From assembly GCA_963692975.2 (NCBI GenBank), contig CAXMMR010000038.1, positions 60,370-124,369 on the forward strand: 64,000 nt of DNA, given 5' to 3'. The notes beneath the pieces are model-generated. The model was not told where the DNA came from, ran no database searches, and saw only the letters and a program-made list of their open reading frames with translations. Position 1 is the first letter of the stretch. Each line of letters begins with the position of its first letter. Below, one piece after another: positions 35,374 through 43,589 of this stretch. A program made the translations under genes and the position numbers. Origin of the DNA: CAXMMR01 sp963692975. Its GTDB lineage: Bacteria; Pseudomonadota; Alphaproteobacteria; Acetobacterales; Acetobacteraceae.

Positions 35374-35784
35374 TCAAGCGCGCACCGGCACGGCAGACCG
35401 ATCGTTCGGCTCGACGGCGATGTCGGGGTGAGCACAGAGAAACTTCGCCCACCGACCCTGAAGACGCCGCTGATCGATCTTGTCGACGCGATCGCGCCAG
35501 CAAGTGTTCACAGACCCGCAATCCTGGTCGAGGGATTGTTCGAGGCTCGTCCGCAGCGGCGGCGGCAGCGACGCGATGAAGGCGCTCACCGGCGGGTCCT
35601 CCGCTGCGACCGCATCCAGCAAGCCCGCACACTGGCTGCGAGTGGCGTCGTAGAACGCGTCGTGCGGCGGGAGGTACGGCTCGAAATCGATGTTGGCGAC
35701 GAGGGGCTCGATCATCACGCCATCTCCCGACAGGCTGTCGCTGCGGACGATGCTCGTGTGCCTGCGGGCCTTCTCCAAGATCAC
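35374..35784 (-). CDS. Hypothetical protein
   Basis: 136-residue protein with no membrane segment or signal peptide and no family I recognise. It begins at a GTG (35784) preceded by TTAGGGC; a downstream ATG at 35715 (MIEPLVANIDFEPYLPP) would give 113 residues and is the better-looking N-terminus. Two Cys (near residues 53 and 89) and several Asp/Glu are scattered. It is placed between the MFS gene and a small exported protein on the same strand. Low certainty that it is expressed. Confidence 0.35.
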   Translation of the reverse strand: MILEKARRHTSIVRSDSLSGDGVMIEPLVANIDFEPYLPPHDAFYDATRSQCAGLLDAVAAEDPPVSAFIASLPPPLRTSLEQSLDQDCGSVNTCWRDRVDKIDQRRLQGRWAKFLCAHPDIAVEPNDRSAVPVRA

Positions 35785-35793
35785 GATGCTGCC

Positions 35794-36015
35794 CTAAGGA
35801 AAGTCGGTGCAGTCGCCGTCCCGTGCGATCTTGGCGATCGCGGCCGAGACATGGTCCCCGACGTCAAGGCTGCCTCCTGCCGGCAGGCCGAGCTTGGCAA
35901 GCGCGCCGGCCGACGAGCACATGACGCTGGCCCGCTTGGCCCGCAACAGCTCCGCCCGCGCCGGCACTGCGATGACCACCAGCAAGGCAGCCAAGCCGAT
36001 CTGCTTCAGACGCAT
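35794..36015 (-). CDS. Small exported hypothetical protein
   Basis: 73-residue protein with a clear signal peptide: positively charged MRLK, hydrophobic IGLAALLVVIAV, cleavage after PARA (about residue 20). The mature part of about 53 residues has two Cys (one in VMCSSAGALAKLG, one in the C-terminal DGDCTDFP) that could form a disulfide. The ATG at 36015 follows CGGAGC. No family recognised. The stop lies nine bases before the next gene on the same strand. Confidence 0.62.
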   Translation of the reverse strand: MRLKQIGLAALLVVIAVPARAELLRAKRASVMCSSAGALAKLGLPAGGSLDVGDHVSAAIAKIARDGDCTDFP

Positions 36016-36308
36016 GCTGATGCTCCGACGGTCCGTCCGGAGGCTGTCTGTTCGACGGCGCAAACGCAATCGCGTTCTTGCGTGTGGAGCGAACACGGCC
36101 ACAGGCGTGCGACGGCGCTTGACGGCTGCGATCCTGCGGCCTGTCGGACCACGTTCAGTCCGCTCGCACGCCGATGCAGGCATGTTCATGCCAGGTACTT
36201 GCCGACGATCCGGCTCTGCGCAGAGAGGTCGTAGACCGGTAAGCGCTGGTTTATCTTCGTTGGCCGCAGACGAATAAGCCTGCGGCCAGCAGGGTTAGGC
36301 CCAAGGCG

Positions 36309-36557
36309 TTACCCAGTCGCGGCTTGACGGTTGATCGCAACATCGGCCTCGCCGTCCGGGCTTGTCAGCCCTTCATGACCTGCCGCATCGATCCGCTGCA
36401 GCTCAGCCAGCCGGTCCATAGCCCAGCGCGCGTTCTCGGCCTTCTGCGTCGGTGTAAGACTATCGAAGTAGGCTTGCAGGCTGACAGGAAACACGATGTC
36501 CGGCATCAGCTTTACGTCACTCCGACCTGAGCGGGTGGTGATTCTAAACGCAGTCAT
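36309..36557 (-). CDS. Small hypothetical protein
   Basis: 82-residue soluble protein with a helical centre (SLQAYFDSLTPTQKAENARW, then DRLAELQRID) and an acidic C-terminal third. No signal peptide, helix-turn-helix or known family seen. The ribosome site is weak. It lies alone between the exported small protein and the desaturase gene. Confidence 0.42.
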   Translation of the reverse strand: MTAFRITTRSGRSDVKLMPDIVFPVSLQAYFDSLTPTQKAENARWAMDRLAELQRIDAAGHEGLTSPDGEADVAINRQAATG

Positions 36558-36611
36558 GACGCGTGCGAGCCGATTTGCGCTCAGACTGCACGCGTTGTGC
36601 GCGTTGATCGG

Positions 36612-37679
36612 CTATGCGAGCTTCGCTGCGCGGAACGGGACCATGCGGCCGTTCTCCTCGTCCCAGAGCTGATAGGCGGGAGCGAGCAGCGCCTGCCAGA
36701 AGTTCAGGGTCGTGACCGCCTGCGACAGGGCATGGGCGTGGTGGCAGGCTTGCAGCCGATAGTTCGGAACGCGCGGCGCCAGGTGGTGCACGTGATGGAA
36801 GCCGATGTTGCCGGTGAACCACTGCAGGACCGGCGGCAGCTTGAGGTAGGAGCTGCCTTCCAGGGCCGCCTGCTTTGCCGTCCAGGTCTCCTGCCTCGCC
36901 CATTGCGAGGCCTCGAAACGATGCTGCACGGTGAATAGCCACACGCCGATGATGGCGGTGATGGCGAGGATAGGCAGCTGCACGAGCAGCACCGGCCAGA
37001 CGCCGAGCAGCAGCGCCAGGCCGCCGAGCAGGCCGACGATGCTGACATTCGTCAGGTACACGCTCGCCCGCTCGCGCGACCAGGATTTCGGCGCGTCGAA
37101 CGGCACCCGGTAGAGCAGCAGGAATACCAGCGGCGGCAGCAGGAACTGCGCGACGATGGGGTGGCGCGAGAGGCGGTAGAAGCCGCGGCGCACCGGCGAG
37201 AGCGCCCGGTACTCGCGCAGCGTCGCGCAGTTCGAGTAGAGGTCGACGCCGGGCTCGCGGCGGTCGAGATTGTTGAAGCAGGCGTGGTGATTGGCGTGCT
37301 GACGACGCCAGAACGCGTAGGGCGTGAAGGTCAGCAGGCTGCAGGCGCGTCCGACCCAGTCGTTCAGTTCACGCCCGCGGAAGAACGACCCGTGACCGCA
37401 ATCATGCTGGATGATGAAGATACGGACCATCAGCCCGGCTGCCGGGACGGCGAGCGCCAGGACGAGCCAGACGGAAACGGTCAGGGCGGCGTACATCGCG
37501 ACGTTGACGGCGAGGAAGGCGGCAACCGTCGAGAGCAGCTGCCACAGGCTGCTCGACAGCGAGGGGCACTGCATGTGGCGCATCGAGGCGAGCAGAGAAC
37601 GGTGGCCCGCGACCGGATCCGTGACGTTGATGGCGGGCGCCGGGGCTTCGCGCGCAGGCTGCCGTCGTGAGCTGTCCAT
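36612..37679 (-). CDS. Fatty-acid desaturase (membrane di-iron)
   Basis: 355-residue membrane desaturase. The three histidine boxes are present: HDCGH at about residue 92, HANHH at about residue 128 and HHVHH near residue 280, with an extra His from CHHAHALS. Four or so hydrophobic helices are arranged as in the acyl-lipid delta-12/omega-6 type (PF00487). It would introduce double bases into membrane acyl chains, probably for temperature or stress adaptation. I chose the ATG at 37679; a TTG three codons earlier is possible. The 410-base upstream region separates it from the Crp/Fnr gene on the same strand. Confidence 0.9.
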   Translation of the reverse strand: MDSSRRQPAREAPAPAINVTDPVAGHRSLLASMRHMQCPSLSSSLWQLLSTVAAFLAVNVAMYAALTVSVWLVLALAVPAAGLMVRIFIIQHDCGHGSFFRGRELNDWVGRACSLLTFTPYAFWRRQHANHHACFNNLDRREPGVDLYSNCATLREYRALSPVRRGFYRLSRHPIVAQFLLPPLVFLLLYRVPFDAPKSWSRERASVYLTNVSIVGLLGGLALLLGVWPVLLVQLPILAITAIIGVWLFTVQHRFEASQWARQETWTAKQAALEGSSYLKLPPVLQWFTGNIGFHHVHHLAPRVPNYRLQACHHAHALSQAVTTLNFWQALLAPAYQLWDEENGRMVPFRAAKLA

Positions 37680-38091
37680 GAACGCCAATCTCGTCTGCTC
37701 CTAGTCGCAACCACAAGCTTCATCTCATGCTCAACGGCTGACGTGAGTTGGGTCATGGACTGCAATTGTCTAGAGTATTCCTGAGCAAGCGAGAGCGCAG
37801 CAAGACAAGATTGCTGTTTATGAAAGTTTGGTAGCATTAGACCAGTTAAGTTCTGCCTGGCGCGTTCTGACCTAATGTCAAATGCTACACCGCTGTGGCT
37901 TGCCGGCGTGCCACACTCGCGACGCCGGGCGGTCGCTGCTTCCTCGGCAGACGGCCTTGAATGCTTCAGACCTTGACAGTGCTCACAAGATGCGCGGACC
38001 GCACCGCGAGTCGAGCCCGCCGGGAGCCGCGCATCGCGCGTTTGACTGAATCTCTGATGCCGCCAGACCTGCATCGGCAATCGTAGCGCCG
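37680..38091. other. Gene-free 412-base region upstream of the desaturase
   Basis: No supported gene. A patch around 37770-37880 is clearly richer in A/T than the rest of the window and should hold the desaturase promoter. I found no convincing Crp/Fnr half-site pair in it. Confidence 0.5.
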
Positions 38092-38916
38092 TCAGGCGTG
38101 ATCTTCGTTATCGCGCTGTTTAACGTCGAGCCCGTCGAAGTAGCGGGTCACTTCCTCTGATGCTCCGCCGAGATTGAGGTAATCCTCGTTGAACGCGGCG
38201 ATCTCCTGCAGGCCGCGGACGTCGATCAGGTCGAGCATCTTGTTGTCCATGGCGATCAGGCGCCGCTCGCGAAACTCCTTCAGGATCCGGTTCACGTGGA
38301 CGGGCGTCAGGCCCAGCGTGTCGCCAAGCTCCGTCTGGGTCAGCGGCAACTGGAACTTGTCGCCGTTCGTCAGGCCGACCGCGGCATGGCGCCAGAGCAG
38401 CTCGCAGAGGAGATAGGCGATGCGTCCCCGCGCGTCTCGCCGGCCGAGCGAGACGATACGCTCTCGCAGCATCGACTCCTCCTGCAGCGAGCTCCACCAC
38501 AGCGCGGCGGAAATCCTGGGGTATCGGGCGAACAGGTCCATTATGCTCTCGCGGGAGATCGGTGCGATGCGCACCGGCGTGATGGTGCCGATCGAGTGGT
38601 CCATGGCGCGGAGCAGGAACACATGGACGTCGCACAGGTCACCCGGGATCAGGAACGTGATGATCTGGCGCCCGCCATTGGGCATGGCGCGGTAGCGGAT
38701 CGCCAGGCCCTCCTTGAGGAGGAAGACGGAACGTGGCTTCACGCCTTCGGCGATGATGTCGGTGTCGGCCTGGAACCGCTCCTCATGGTCTGCCAGCGCG
38801 TTCAGAACAACGTGGTCCGCCTGCGACAGCGGCGCGAAGTGCGACAGCTTACGAGCGAGAGGGTTGCCCGGCTTTACGGCGTCGACATGGTTCAGCCGTC
38901 CTCCTCCCCGCCGCAT
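38092..38916 (-). CDS. Crp/Fnr-family transcriptional regulator
   Basis: 274-residue regulator. A cyclic-nucleotide-binding-like beta-roll (about residues 25-140) contains IIAEGVKPRSVFLLKEGLAI and ITFLIPGDLCDVHVFLL. The C-terminal winged helix has LPLTQTELGDTLGLTPVHVN (recognition helix) and RILKEFRERRLIAM. No N-terminal Cys cluster of the FNR type is visible, so an Fe-S sensor is unlikely; the effector is unknown. I chose the ATG at 38916, eight bases after GAGGG, over a GTG nine bases upstream. It may control the desaturase gene downstream. Confidence 0.9.
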   Translation of the reverse strand: MRRGGGRLNHVDAVKPGNPLARKLSHFAPLSQADHVVLNALADHEERFQADTDIIAEGVKPRSVFLLKEGLAIRYRAMPNGGRQIITFLIPGDLCDVHVFLLRAMDHSIGTITPVRIAPISRESIMDLFARYPRISAALWWSSLQEESMLRERIVSLGRRDARGRIAYLLCELLWRHAAVGLTNGDKFQLPLTQTELGDTLGLTPVHVNRILKEFRERRLIAMDNKMLDLIDVRGLQEIAAFNEDYLNLGGASEEVTRYFDGLDVKQRDNEDHA

Positions 38917-39065
38917 GATGCTCACCCTCGCTTTCTTATACTACTTAATCGCGAGTGTGCCGCAAGGTTGGTAACTCATCAATAGGCGCAACCTGAGGGC
39001 GACATGAAGAGCAGAGTCTTGATGAAGACGACGCTTTTCGACGGGAGCGTCCTACCCCGTGCCTG

Positions 39066-39320
39066 TCATATCGCTGGAGACTTTCTGGCGAACGTTGCTG
39101 CGCCAATGCTTTGGGCTACGGCTTGTAGCAGGGCGATTGACTGTACACTGACAACGACGCTTTCTGTCGTGCCTGCAATCTCGCGCTTTACATCGATGAC
39201 GTCGGTGATTGCTTCGACGGCCTGGTCCTTGCGGATCACGCCTACCTCCACAAGGAGGAACATCAGGCTCTCGCAAAGCATGAGAGCGGCCTGGCCGTGC
39301 GGATCTGGATCTGGTGCCAT
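39066..39320 (-). CDS. Small hypothetical protein
   Basis: 84-residue, mostly helical protein (MLCESLMFLLVEVGVIRKDQ, then AVEAITDVIDVKREIAGT, and SVQSIALLQAVAQSIGAA). No signal peptide and no family recognised. The start at 39320 is preceded by a poor ribosome site; the frame stays open to 39467, opposite the start of the next gene. The regular hydrophobic pattern suggests a real protein. Confidence 0.5.
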   Translation of the reverse strand: MAPDPDPHGQAALMLCESLMFLLVEVGVIRKDQAVEAITDVIDVKREIAGTTESVVVSVQSIALLQAVAQSIGAATFARKSPAI

Positions 39321-39477
39321 CTTGCAGGATAGCGCCACGTCAGGGCGGTTTCGGCAAACCTGCTTAAGTTTCGCGCCGCCGCGCCTGACACTATTCGGTG
39401 ACGCCTGATCTGTCGCCTTCTGCCGGCGCGGCGGCGACACCGGGACGTCTTCCCGACGATCATTCATGGAGGGCATC

Positions 39478-39723
39478 ATGCCGGACGAGAGAGACGTGAT
39501 TGACATCCTGGAGCGACTAGATGGCTTGAGCATGGCAGAGCATGTCGTGGCCGAGCGGCAGACGATCGCCGCGCTGGAGCGCTTGATGTACTCGCATCGT
39601 GCGGGTGCCCGGCTCTCACGCGCGGAGCGGCCGGAGTATGCGACCTTTATCGACCTCCTGATCGACTTGCAGGATAGTCATGCCGAGTCGCTGGCAGGAT
39701 TGAACATGACGACCATCGCCTGA
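39478..39723 (+). CDS. Small hypothetical protein
   Basis: 81-residue acidic, helical protein (RDVIDILERLDGLSMAEHV, EYATFIDLLIDLQDSHAESL). The ATG at 39478 follows a good GGAGGGC; an ATG at 39466 would be within that site. No family recognised. It is divergent from the small gene at 39066-39320 and precedes the AtzH-like gene by 140 bases. Confidence 0.55.
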   Translation: MPDERDVIDILERLDGLSMAEHVVAERQTIAALERLMYSHRAGARLSRAERPEYATFIDLLIDLQDSHAESLAGLNMTTIA

Positions 39724-39865
39724 CGCGATCCGGCGACGATCGCCCGTCATCATGTCGCCGATCGCCAGCACGGCGATGCTCCGGCGGAGCCGCGCTGCGG
39801 CATCCGGCTGACAGGAGGCTTGCCGCCATGGCATGCCGGTTCTGCCACGACAGGAGAGGGGCGTC

Positions 39866-40246
39866 ATGGACGTGAACGACCAGACCATCGTTGCCGAAGT
39901 GCGGGCTCTGGTCGATCGTTACGACAGCGCGCTGGTCGGCAACGATCTCAAGGCGCTCGAAGAGCTGTTCTGGCGCAGCGAGTTGACGATCCGCTATGGT
40001 GCGGGCGAACGGCTCTACGGGGCGGACGCCATCGCCGCCTTCCGGGCGGCGCGCCCTGGCGGCCAGCGCCCGCGCGAGATACTCCGCACCGAGGTGACAA
40101 GCTTCGGGGCAGACGTGGCGACGGCGCATGTGGAGTTCCTGCTGCCCGGCAGCCGGGCCATCGGGCTGCAGAGCCAGACCTGGGTCCGGCTCGACGAGGG
40201 CTGGCGCATCGTCGCGGCCCACGTGTCCTACCTGGCAGCCGGCTGA
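39866..40246 (+). CDS. AtzH-like (DUF3225) NTF2-fold protein
   Basis: 126-residue protein of the SnoaL/NTF2 fold, DUF3225/AtzH group: ALVDRYDSALVGNDLKALEE, LFWRSELTIRYGAGERLYG, then WVRLDEGWRIVAAHVSYL. AtzH proteins act with amidases in cyanuric-acid-type pathways, and others occur beside heterocycle catabolic genes. Here it flanks XdhC and the monooxygenase cluster, which supports the catabolic theme, but the exact reaction is not shown by sequence. The ATG at 39866 follows AGGAGAGG. It converges with the xdhC-like gene. Confidence 0.8.
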   Translation: MDVNDQTIVAEVRALVDRYDSALVGNDLKALEELFWRSELTIRYGAGERLYGADAIAAFRAARPGGQRPREILRTEVTSFGADVATAHVEFLLPGSRAIGLQSQTWVRLDEGWRIVAAHVSYLAAG

Positions 40247-40262
40247 CCGACCTGGCCCCTGA

Positions 40263-41243
40263 TCAGACGCCTGCGGCGGCACGCCCGTGACGGGTGGCGA
40301 TCAGGTCGGCGACGATGGCGATGGCGACCTCCCAGGGCGCCTTGCCGCCGAGATCAAGCCCGATCGGCGCGCGCAGACGCGCCAGCGCGTGATGGTCGAC
40401 GCCCTCCGCCTCAAGCGCCCGCCGCCGCTCGTCCAGCCGGTTGCGCGCGCCCAGCAGGCCGACGTAAGCGGCCGCTGACGGCAACGCGGTCTTCAGCGCC
40501 AGGTGGTCGAGCTCGACATCATGCGTCAGCACCGCGACGCCGCTCCAGGCGTCAAGCGACAAGCCGGCCAGCGGCGCGCCACGCCGCGCCCGAACGTAGC
40601 TGACGCGATCCAGCGACGGACCGACCGCCGGCCCGTCGACGGCGACCAGCGTCGTCAGCATGTCCGCCTGACTCGCCAGCGACGCCACGGCGAGCGCGAC
40701 CGGGTCCTTGCCGACGACGTAGACCGCAAAGGGCGGGTCGTAGCGCCGGGTGATCGCGCCCGCCCAGGCCGGGCTCGGCGCGCCGCCGGCGGGGCCGTCC
40801 ATCGCCGCGCCGCAGCGCCGCCGTTCGCCGTCGGTGATCCAGACCGCCGGCACCCGCCTGCGGCCAAGCTCGAGCAGGGCTGCCGCCGCCGGATCATCGG
40901 CCGCCACGCGCTCGACCAGCACCTCCATGCGACGGCCGCACAGCAGCTTGATGTCGAACCAGGGGCTGCCGGCGCCGTAGACCAGCCGTTGCGGGCGGCC
41001 GCTGCGCAGGCACTCGCGCGCATGCGTCACCACGTCGCCCTCGACGCAGCCGCCAGAGAGAAAGCCGTAGGCGGCCTCCTCGCGCACCAGCATCTGCGCG
41101 CCGACCGGACGCGGGCCGCCGCCATCGAGACCGGTGATGGTGGCGAGCGCCACCGCCTCACCGGCCCGGTGCGCCGCCGCCATCGCCGGACGGACATCGC
41201 TCGCGTAGCCAAAGAACGCCCAGTCCGGTAGCGCTGCCGACAC
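40263..41243 (-). CDS. XdhC/CoxI-family molybdenum cofactor maturation protein
   Basis: 326-residue cytosolic chaperone that binds and sulfurates the molybdenum cofactor for xanthine-dehydrogenase-type enzymes. The N-terminal XdhC/CoxI domain (about residues 20-90) has GGGPRPVGAQMLV and SGGCVEGDV (conserved Cys). The C-terminal Rossmann domain (about 165-315) has AVYVVGKDPVALAVASLA, AVLTHDVELDHLALKTAL, YVGLLGARNRL and IGLDLGGKAPWEVAIAIVADLIA. The start is GTG at 41243 behind GGCAGG. It most likely serves the CoxMSL-like hydroxylase at 51814-55722. Confidence 0.88.
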   Translation of the reverse strand: MSAALPDWAFFGYASDVRPAMAAAHRAGEAVALATITGLDGGGPRPVGAQMLVREEAAYGFLSGGCVEGDVVTHARECLRSGRPQRLVYGAGSPWFDIKLLCGRRMEVLVERVAADDPAAAALLELGRRRVPAVWITDGERRRCGAAMDGPAGGAPSPAWAGAITRRYDPPFAVYVVGKDPVALAVASLASQADMLTTLVAVDGPAVGPSLDRVSYVRARRGAPLAGLSLDAWSGVAVLTHDVELDHLALKTALPSAAAYVGLLGARNRLDERRRALEAEGVDHHALARLRAPIGLDLGGKAPWEVAIAIVADLIATRHGRAAAGV

Positions 41244-41282
41244 GCTCAGCCTGCCGCAGCCGCCAGGATCGGCCGCGCCCGT

Positions 41283-41372
41283 CTGGGCAGCACCGGGCTG
41301 GGCGGCACCGGGCTGGGCAGCGCAGGACTGGGCAGCGCCGGGCTGGGCAGCGCCGGGCTGGGCAGCGCCGGG
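41283..41372 (+). repeat. 15-bp tandem repeat x6 between metallo-hydrolase and xdhC genes
   Basis: Six contiguous units close to CTGGGCAGCGCCGGG; the three nearest the metallo-hydrolase are identical, the others differ by one to three bases. The last unit abuts the TAA of that gene. It may have been part of a C-terminal extension or a leader for xdhC. Confidence 0.92.
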
Positions 41373-42182
41373 TTAGATGGCGTCACGGCCGAGCCAGTGC
41401 AGCGTCCGCTCGATCGAGGCGGCGAAGACCTGCTTGCCGCCGGCCGGGATCACACGATCCCACAGCGCGCCGTAGAGCGCCTCGAACGGCCAGGGCTCCA
41501 CCTCCGCGGCGATCGCCCGGACCGCCGCGGCCCCGAGGGGGATGAAGTTCGGGTAGCTGCGCATGAAGCTGACGAATTTGCGGTCGGCGGTGACCTGCAG
41601 CAGGTCGCCGCTCAGCAGCGCGCCGCCTCCCTTGGCGCCCTCCGCCCAATGCAGCAGCTGGCCGCCCTCGAAATGGCCGCCGCACCGCACCAGCGTGAGC
41701 CCGGGTGCGAGCGTCTTGGTCGCGCCGCTCCAGAACGCGATCTCGGGACCGCCGCGCATCACCCACTCGCGGTCGGCCTCGTGCAGGTGAATGGGCACGC
41801 CGCCGAACGCCCGGCTCCACTCCAGCATCGTCGTGTAGTAGTGCGGGTGCGAGATCGCGATGCCGGCGAGGCCGCCGAGGGCGGTGATCAGCTCCACCAT
41901 CGTCGGGTCGATCAGGCTGATGCAGTCCCACAGGATGTTGCCGTGCGCGGTCTGCACCAGCAGCGCCCGCTGGCCGATGGCAAAGCTCGGCGCGGTGCCG
42001 ATGCCGATGACGTCGCCGTCATGGCGCAAGGCGGCCATGTGGCTGCGCTGCAGCCGCGCCAGCGTCGTCCAGGCCTGGCCGCCGGGCGGCACGTATTGCC
42101 GCTCCTCCTCGCAGATGACGCAGCGCGGCGGCGATGCCGATGCGTATTGGGTGCCGCAGGTCACGCAAATCGCAGCGTCCAA
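41373..42182 (-). CDS. Metallo-beta-lactamase-fold hydrolase with N-terminal zinc ribbon
   Basis: 269-residue protein. Residues 6-24 hold two CxxC pairs (CVTCG, CVICEEE), a rubredoxin-like zinc ribbon. The hydrolase domain follows, but the usual HxHxDH is SHPHYYTTM (His112, His114, then Tyr-Tyr), so metal binding is altered; a later His lies in RCGGHFEGGQLLHW and an Asp in LLSGDLLQV. The start is a TTG at 42182 with GGGAGG eight bases upstream; no ATG or GTG fits. It sits between the RutA-like monooxygenase and xdhC in one operon and may act on the ring-opened product. Confidence 0.78.
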   Translation of the reverse strand: MDAAICVTCGTQYASASPPRCVICEEERQYVPPGGQAWTTLARLQRSHMAALRHDGDVIGIGTAPSFAIGQRALLVQTAHGNILWDCISLIDPTMVELITALGGLAGIAISHPHYYTTMLEWSRAFGGVPIHLHEADREWVMRGGPEIAFWSGATKTLAPGLTLVRCGGHFEGGQLLHWAEGAKGGGALLSGDLLQVTADRKFVSFMRSYPNFIPLGAAAVRAIAAEVEPWPFEALYGALWDRVIPAGGKQVFAASIERTLHWLGRDAI

Positions 42183-42217
42183 GATCGCGCCTCCCGCGCT
42201 GTGCTCATGCACGCGGC

Positions 42218-43300
42218 TCAGGCGGCGGCGCGTGGGGGCTCGAGCGCGCGCAGCTGCGGCAGCACGTGCTCGCCGAACTCCCGCACCGCCGGCACGAAGT
42301 CCGGGAACGTCATCAGCAGCCCATTGACGCCGACCTCGCGCTCCAGCGTCACGATCTTGCGCACGACCGTGTCGTAGGAGCCGTGGATCACCGGAAAGCC
42401 CATGAAGGCGAGGTTGCCCTCCTCCACCGGCGCGGAAACACCGTCGAGGAATTGCTGGCTGGTGCCGGCCGGGTTGGTGTCCATCGAGGCGCTTCGGATG
42501 ACGCCGCTGATCGCGGCCTTGTCGGCGCCGGCGACGATGTCGGCGGTGCGCTCGGCGGCCTCCTGATCGGTTGCCGCCGCGATGATGCAGACCAGCGCGA
42601 GCATGCCGACCTGGCGCCCGGCCGCCTCCGCCGCCGCGCCCAGGGGCCCGGCGATGCGCTTGAGCTTGGCGTTGCCGCCGAAGACGAAATTGTATTCGGC
42701 GTGGCGCGCGGTGAACGCGATGCCCTTCGGCGATTGGCCGGCGGAGACGATCGGAATCTCGCGCTTGGCTGTCGGAGCGCAGACGCAGTCCTCCAGCTGA
42801 TAGAACTCGCCGTGATGCGTGACCCGGCCGTCGCGCCATAGGGCGCGCATGATCTGCACGTACTCTTCGCAAAGCTCGTAGCGCCGATCATGATAGTTGG
42901 CGCCGGGCCACAATCCCATCTGATCGTATTCCGGCTTGTTCCAGCCGGTGACGATGTTGACGCCGGCGCGGCCGCCGCTGATGTCCTCGAGCGTCGCGAT
43001 CATGCGCGCCGCGATCGCCGGATGGACGCCCAGCACCGGGACGGTGGCGTAGAGGTCGATCCGGCTGGTCGCCGCGGCGAGCCCGGAGGTCATCGCGATG
43101 GAGTCGAGGCAGGAGCTCCAGTAGCCGGTCGACCCCTCGAAGCCGCGATACTTGATCATCGAGAGGACGAAATCGAGCCCGAGCCGCTCCGCCTCCTGGG
43201 TGATCGCCAGCATGTGGGCGAATGTCGGGACGTATTGCGGGCTGCGTTCGGACAGGATGTAGCCGTTCTGACCGTTGGGCAGGAAAACGCCGAGCTTCAT
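42218..43300 (-). CDS. RutA-like LLM-class flavin-dependent monooxygenase
   Basis: 360-residue (beta/alpha)8 monooxygenase using FMNH2 and O2. It follows pyrimidine monooxygenase RutA nearly throughout: MKLGVFLPNGQNGYILSER, PQYVPTF, LDFVLSMIKYRGFEG, GLAAATSRIDLYATVPVLG, GVNIVTGWNKPEYDQMG and IPIVSAGQSPKGIAFTA. RutA opens uracil by oxidising the amide C-N bond. The family match is strong but no rutB-rutF operon is present, so the substrate may be another cyclic amide. It needs an external flavin reductase not seen here. The ATG at 43300 follows GAGGAA. It is first in the operon with the metallo-hydrolase and xdhC. Confidence 0.9.
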   Translation of the reverse strand: MKLGVFLPNGQNGYILSERSPQYVPTFAHMLAITQEAERLGLDFVLSMIKYRGFEGSTGYWSSCLDSIAMTSGLAAATSRIDLYATVPVLGVHPAIAARMIATLEDISGGRAGVNIVTGWNKPEYDQMGLWPGANYHDRRYELCEEYVQIMRALWRDGRVTHHGEFYQLEDCVCAPTAKREIPIVSAGQSPKGIAFTARHAEYNFVFGGNAKLKRIAGPLGAAAEAAGRQVGMLALVCIIAAATDQEAAERTADIVAGADKAAISGVIRSASMDTNPAGTSQQFLDGVSAPVEEGNLAFMGFPVIHGSYDTVVRKIVTLEREVGVNGLLMTFPDFVPAVREFGEHVLPQLRALEPPRAAA

Positions 43301-43589
43301 GCCGTTCCTCGTCCGTCGTGGCGGCGACGCCGCAAACCCGGGGGTTGGCAATGCCATGGCGGCCGGGCCGAGCGACAGCGCCGAGTGCCCGACGCTCGCG
43401 CATCGTCAAGATGATGCACGTGGACAAACAAGTGCCTGGCGCGCGCCCGCCGGCCGCCGCCGCTCGGCCGCGGCGAGGGCGACGGCGTGGCGGATCGGCG
43501 CCACCCACGACTGGTATGGCGTTTGCGTGGGGAATTGCGCCACGCGTTTGTATACAGTCTTCAGTACACAGGTGATGAAGGAGCGAGCG

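Noticed and set aside
41283..41372. CRISPR array
   Set aside because: Units are contiguous 15-mers without spacers, so this is a simple tandem repeat.
42218..43300. A complete Rut pyrimidine operon
   Set aside because: Only a RutA-like gene is present; no RutC-RutG homologues are seen nearby and the amidohydrolase is closer to N-carbamoylsarcosine amidases.
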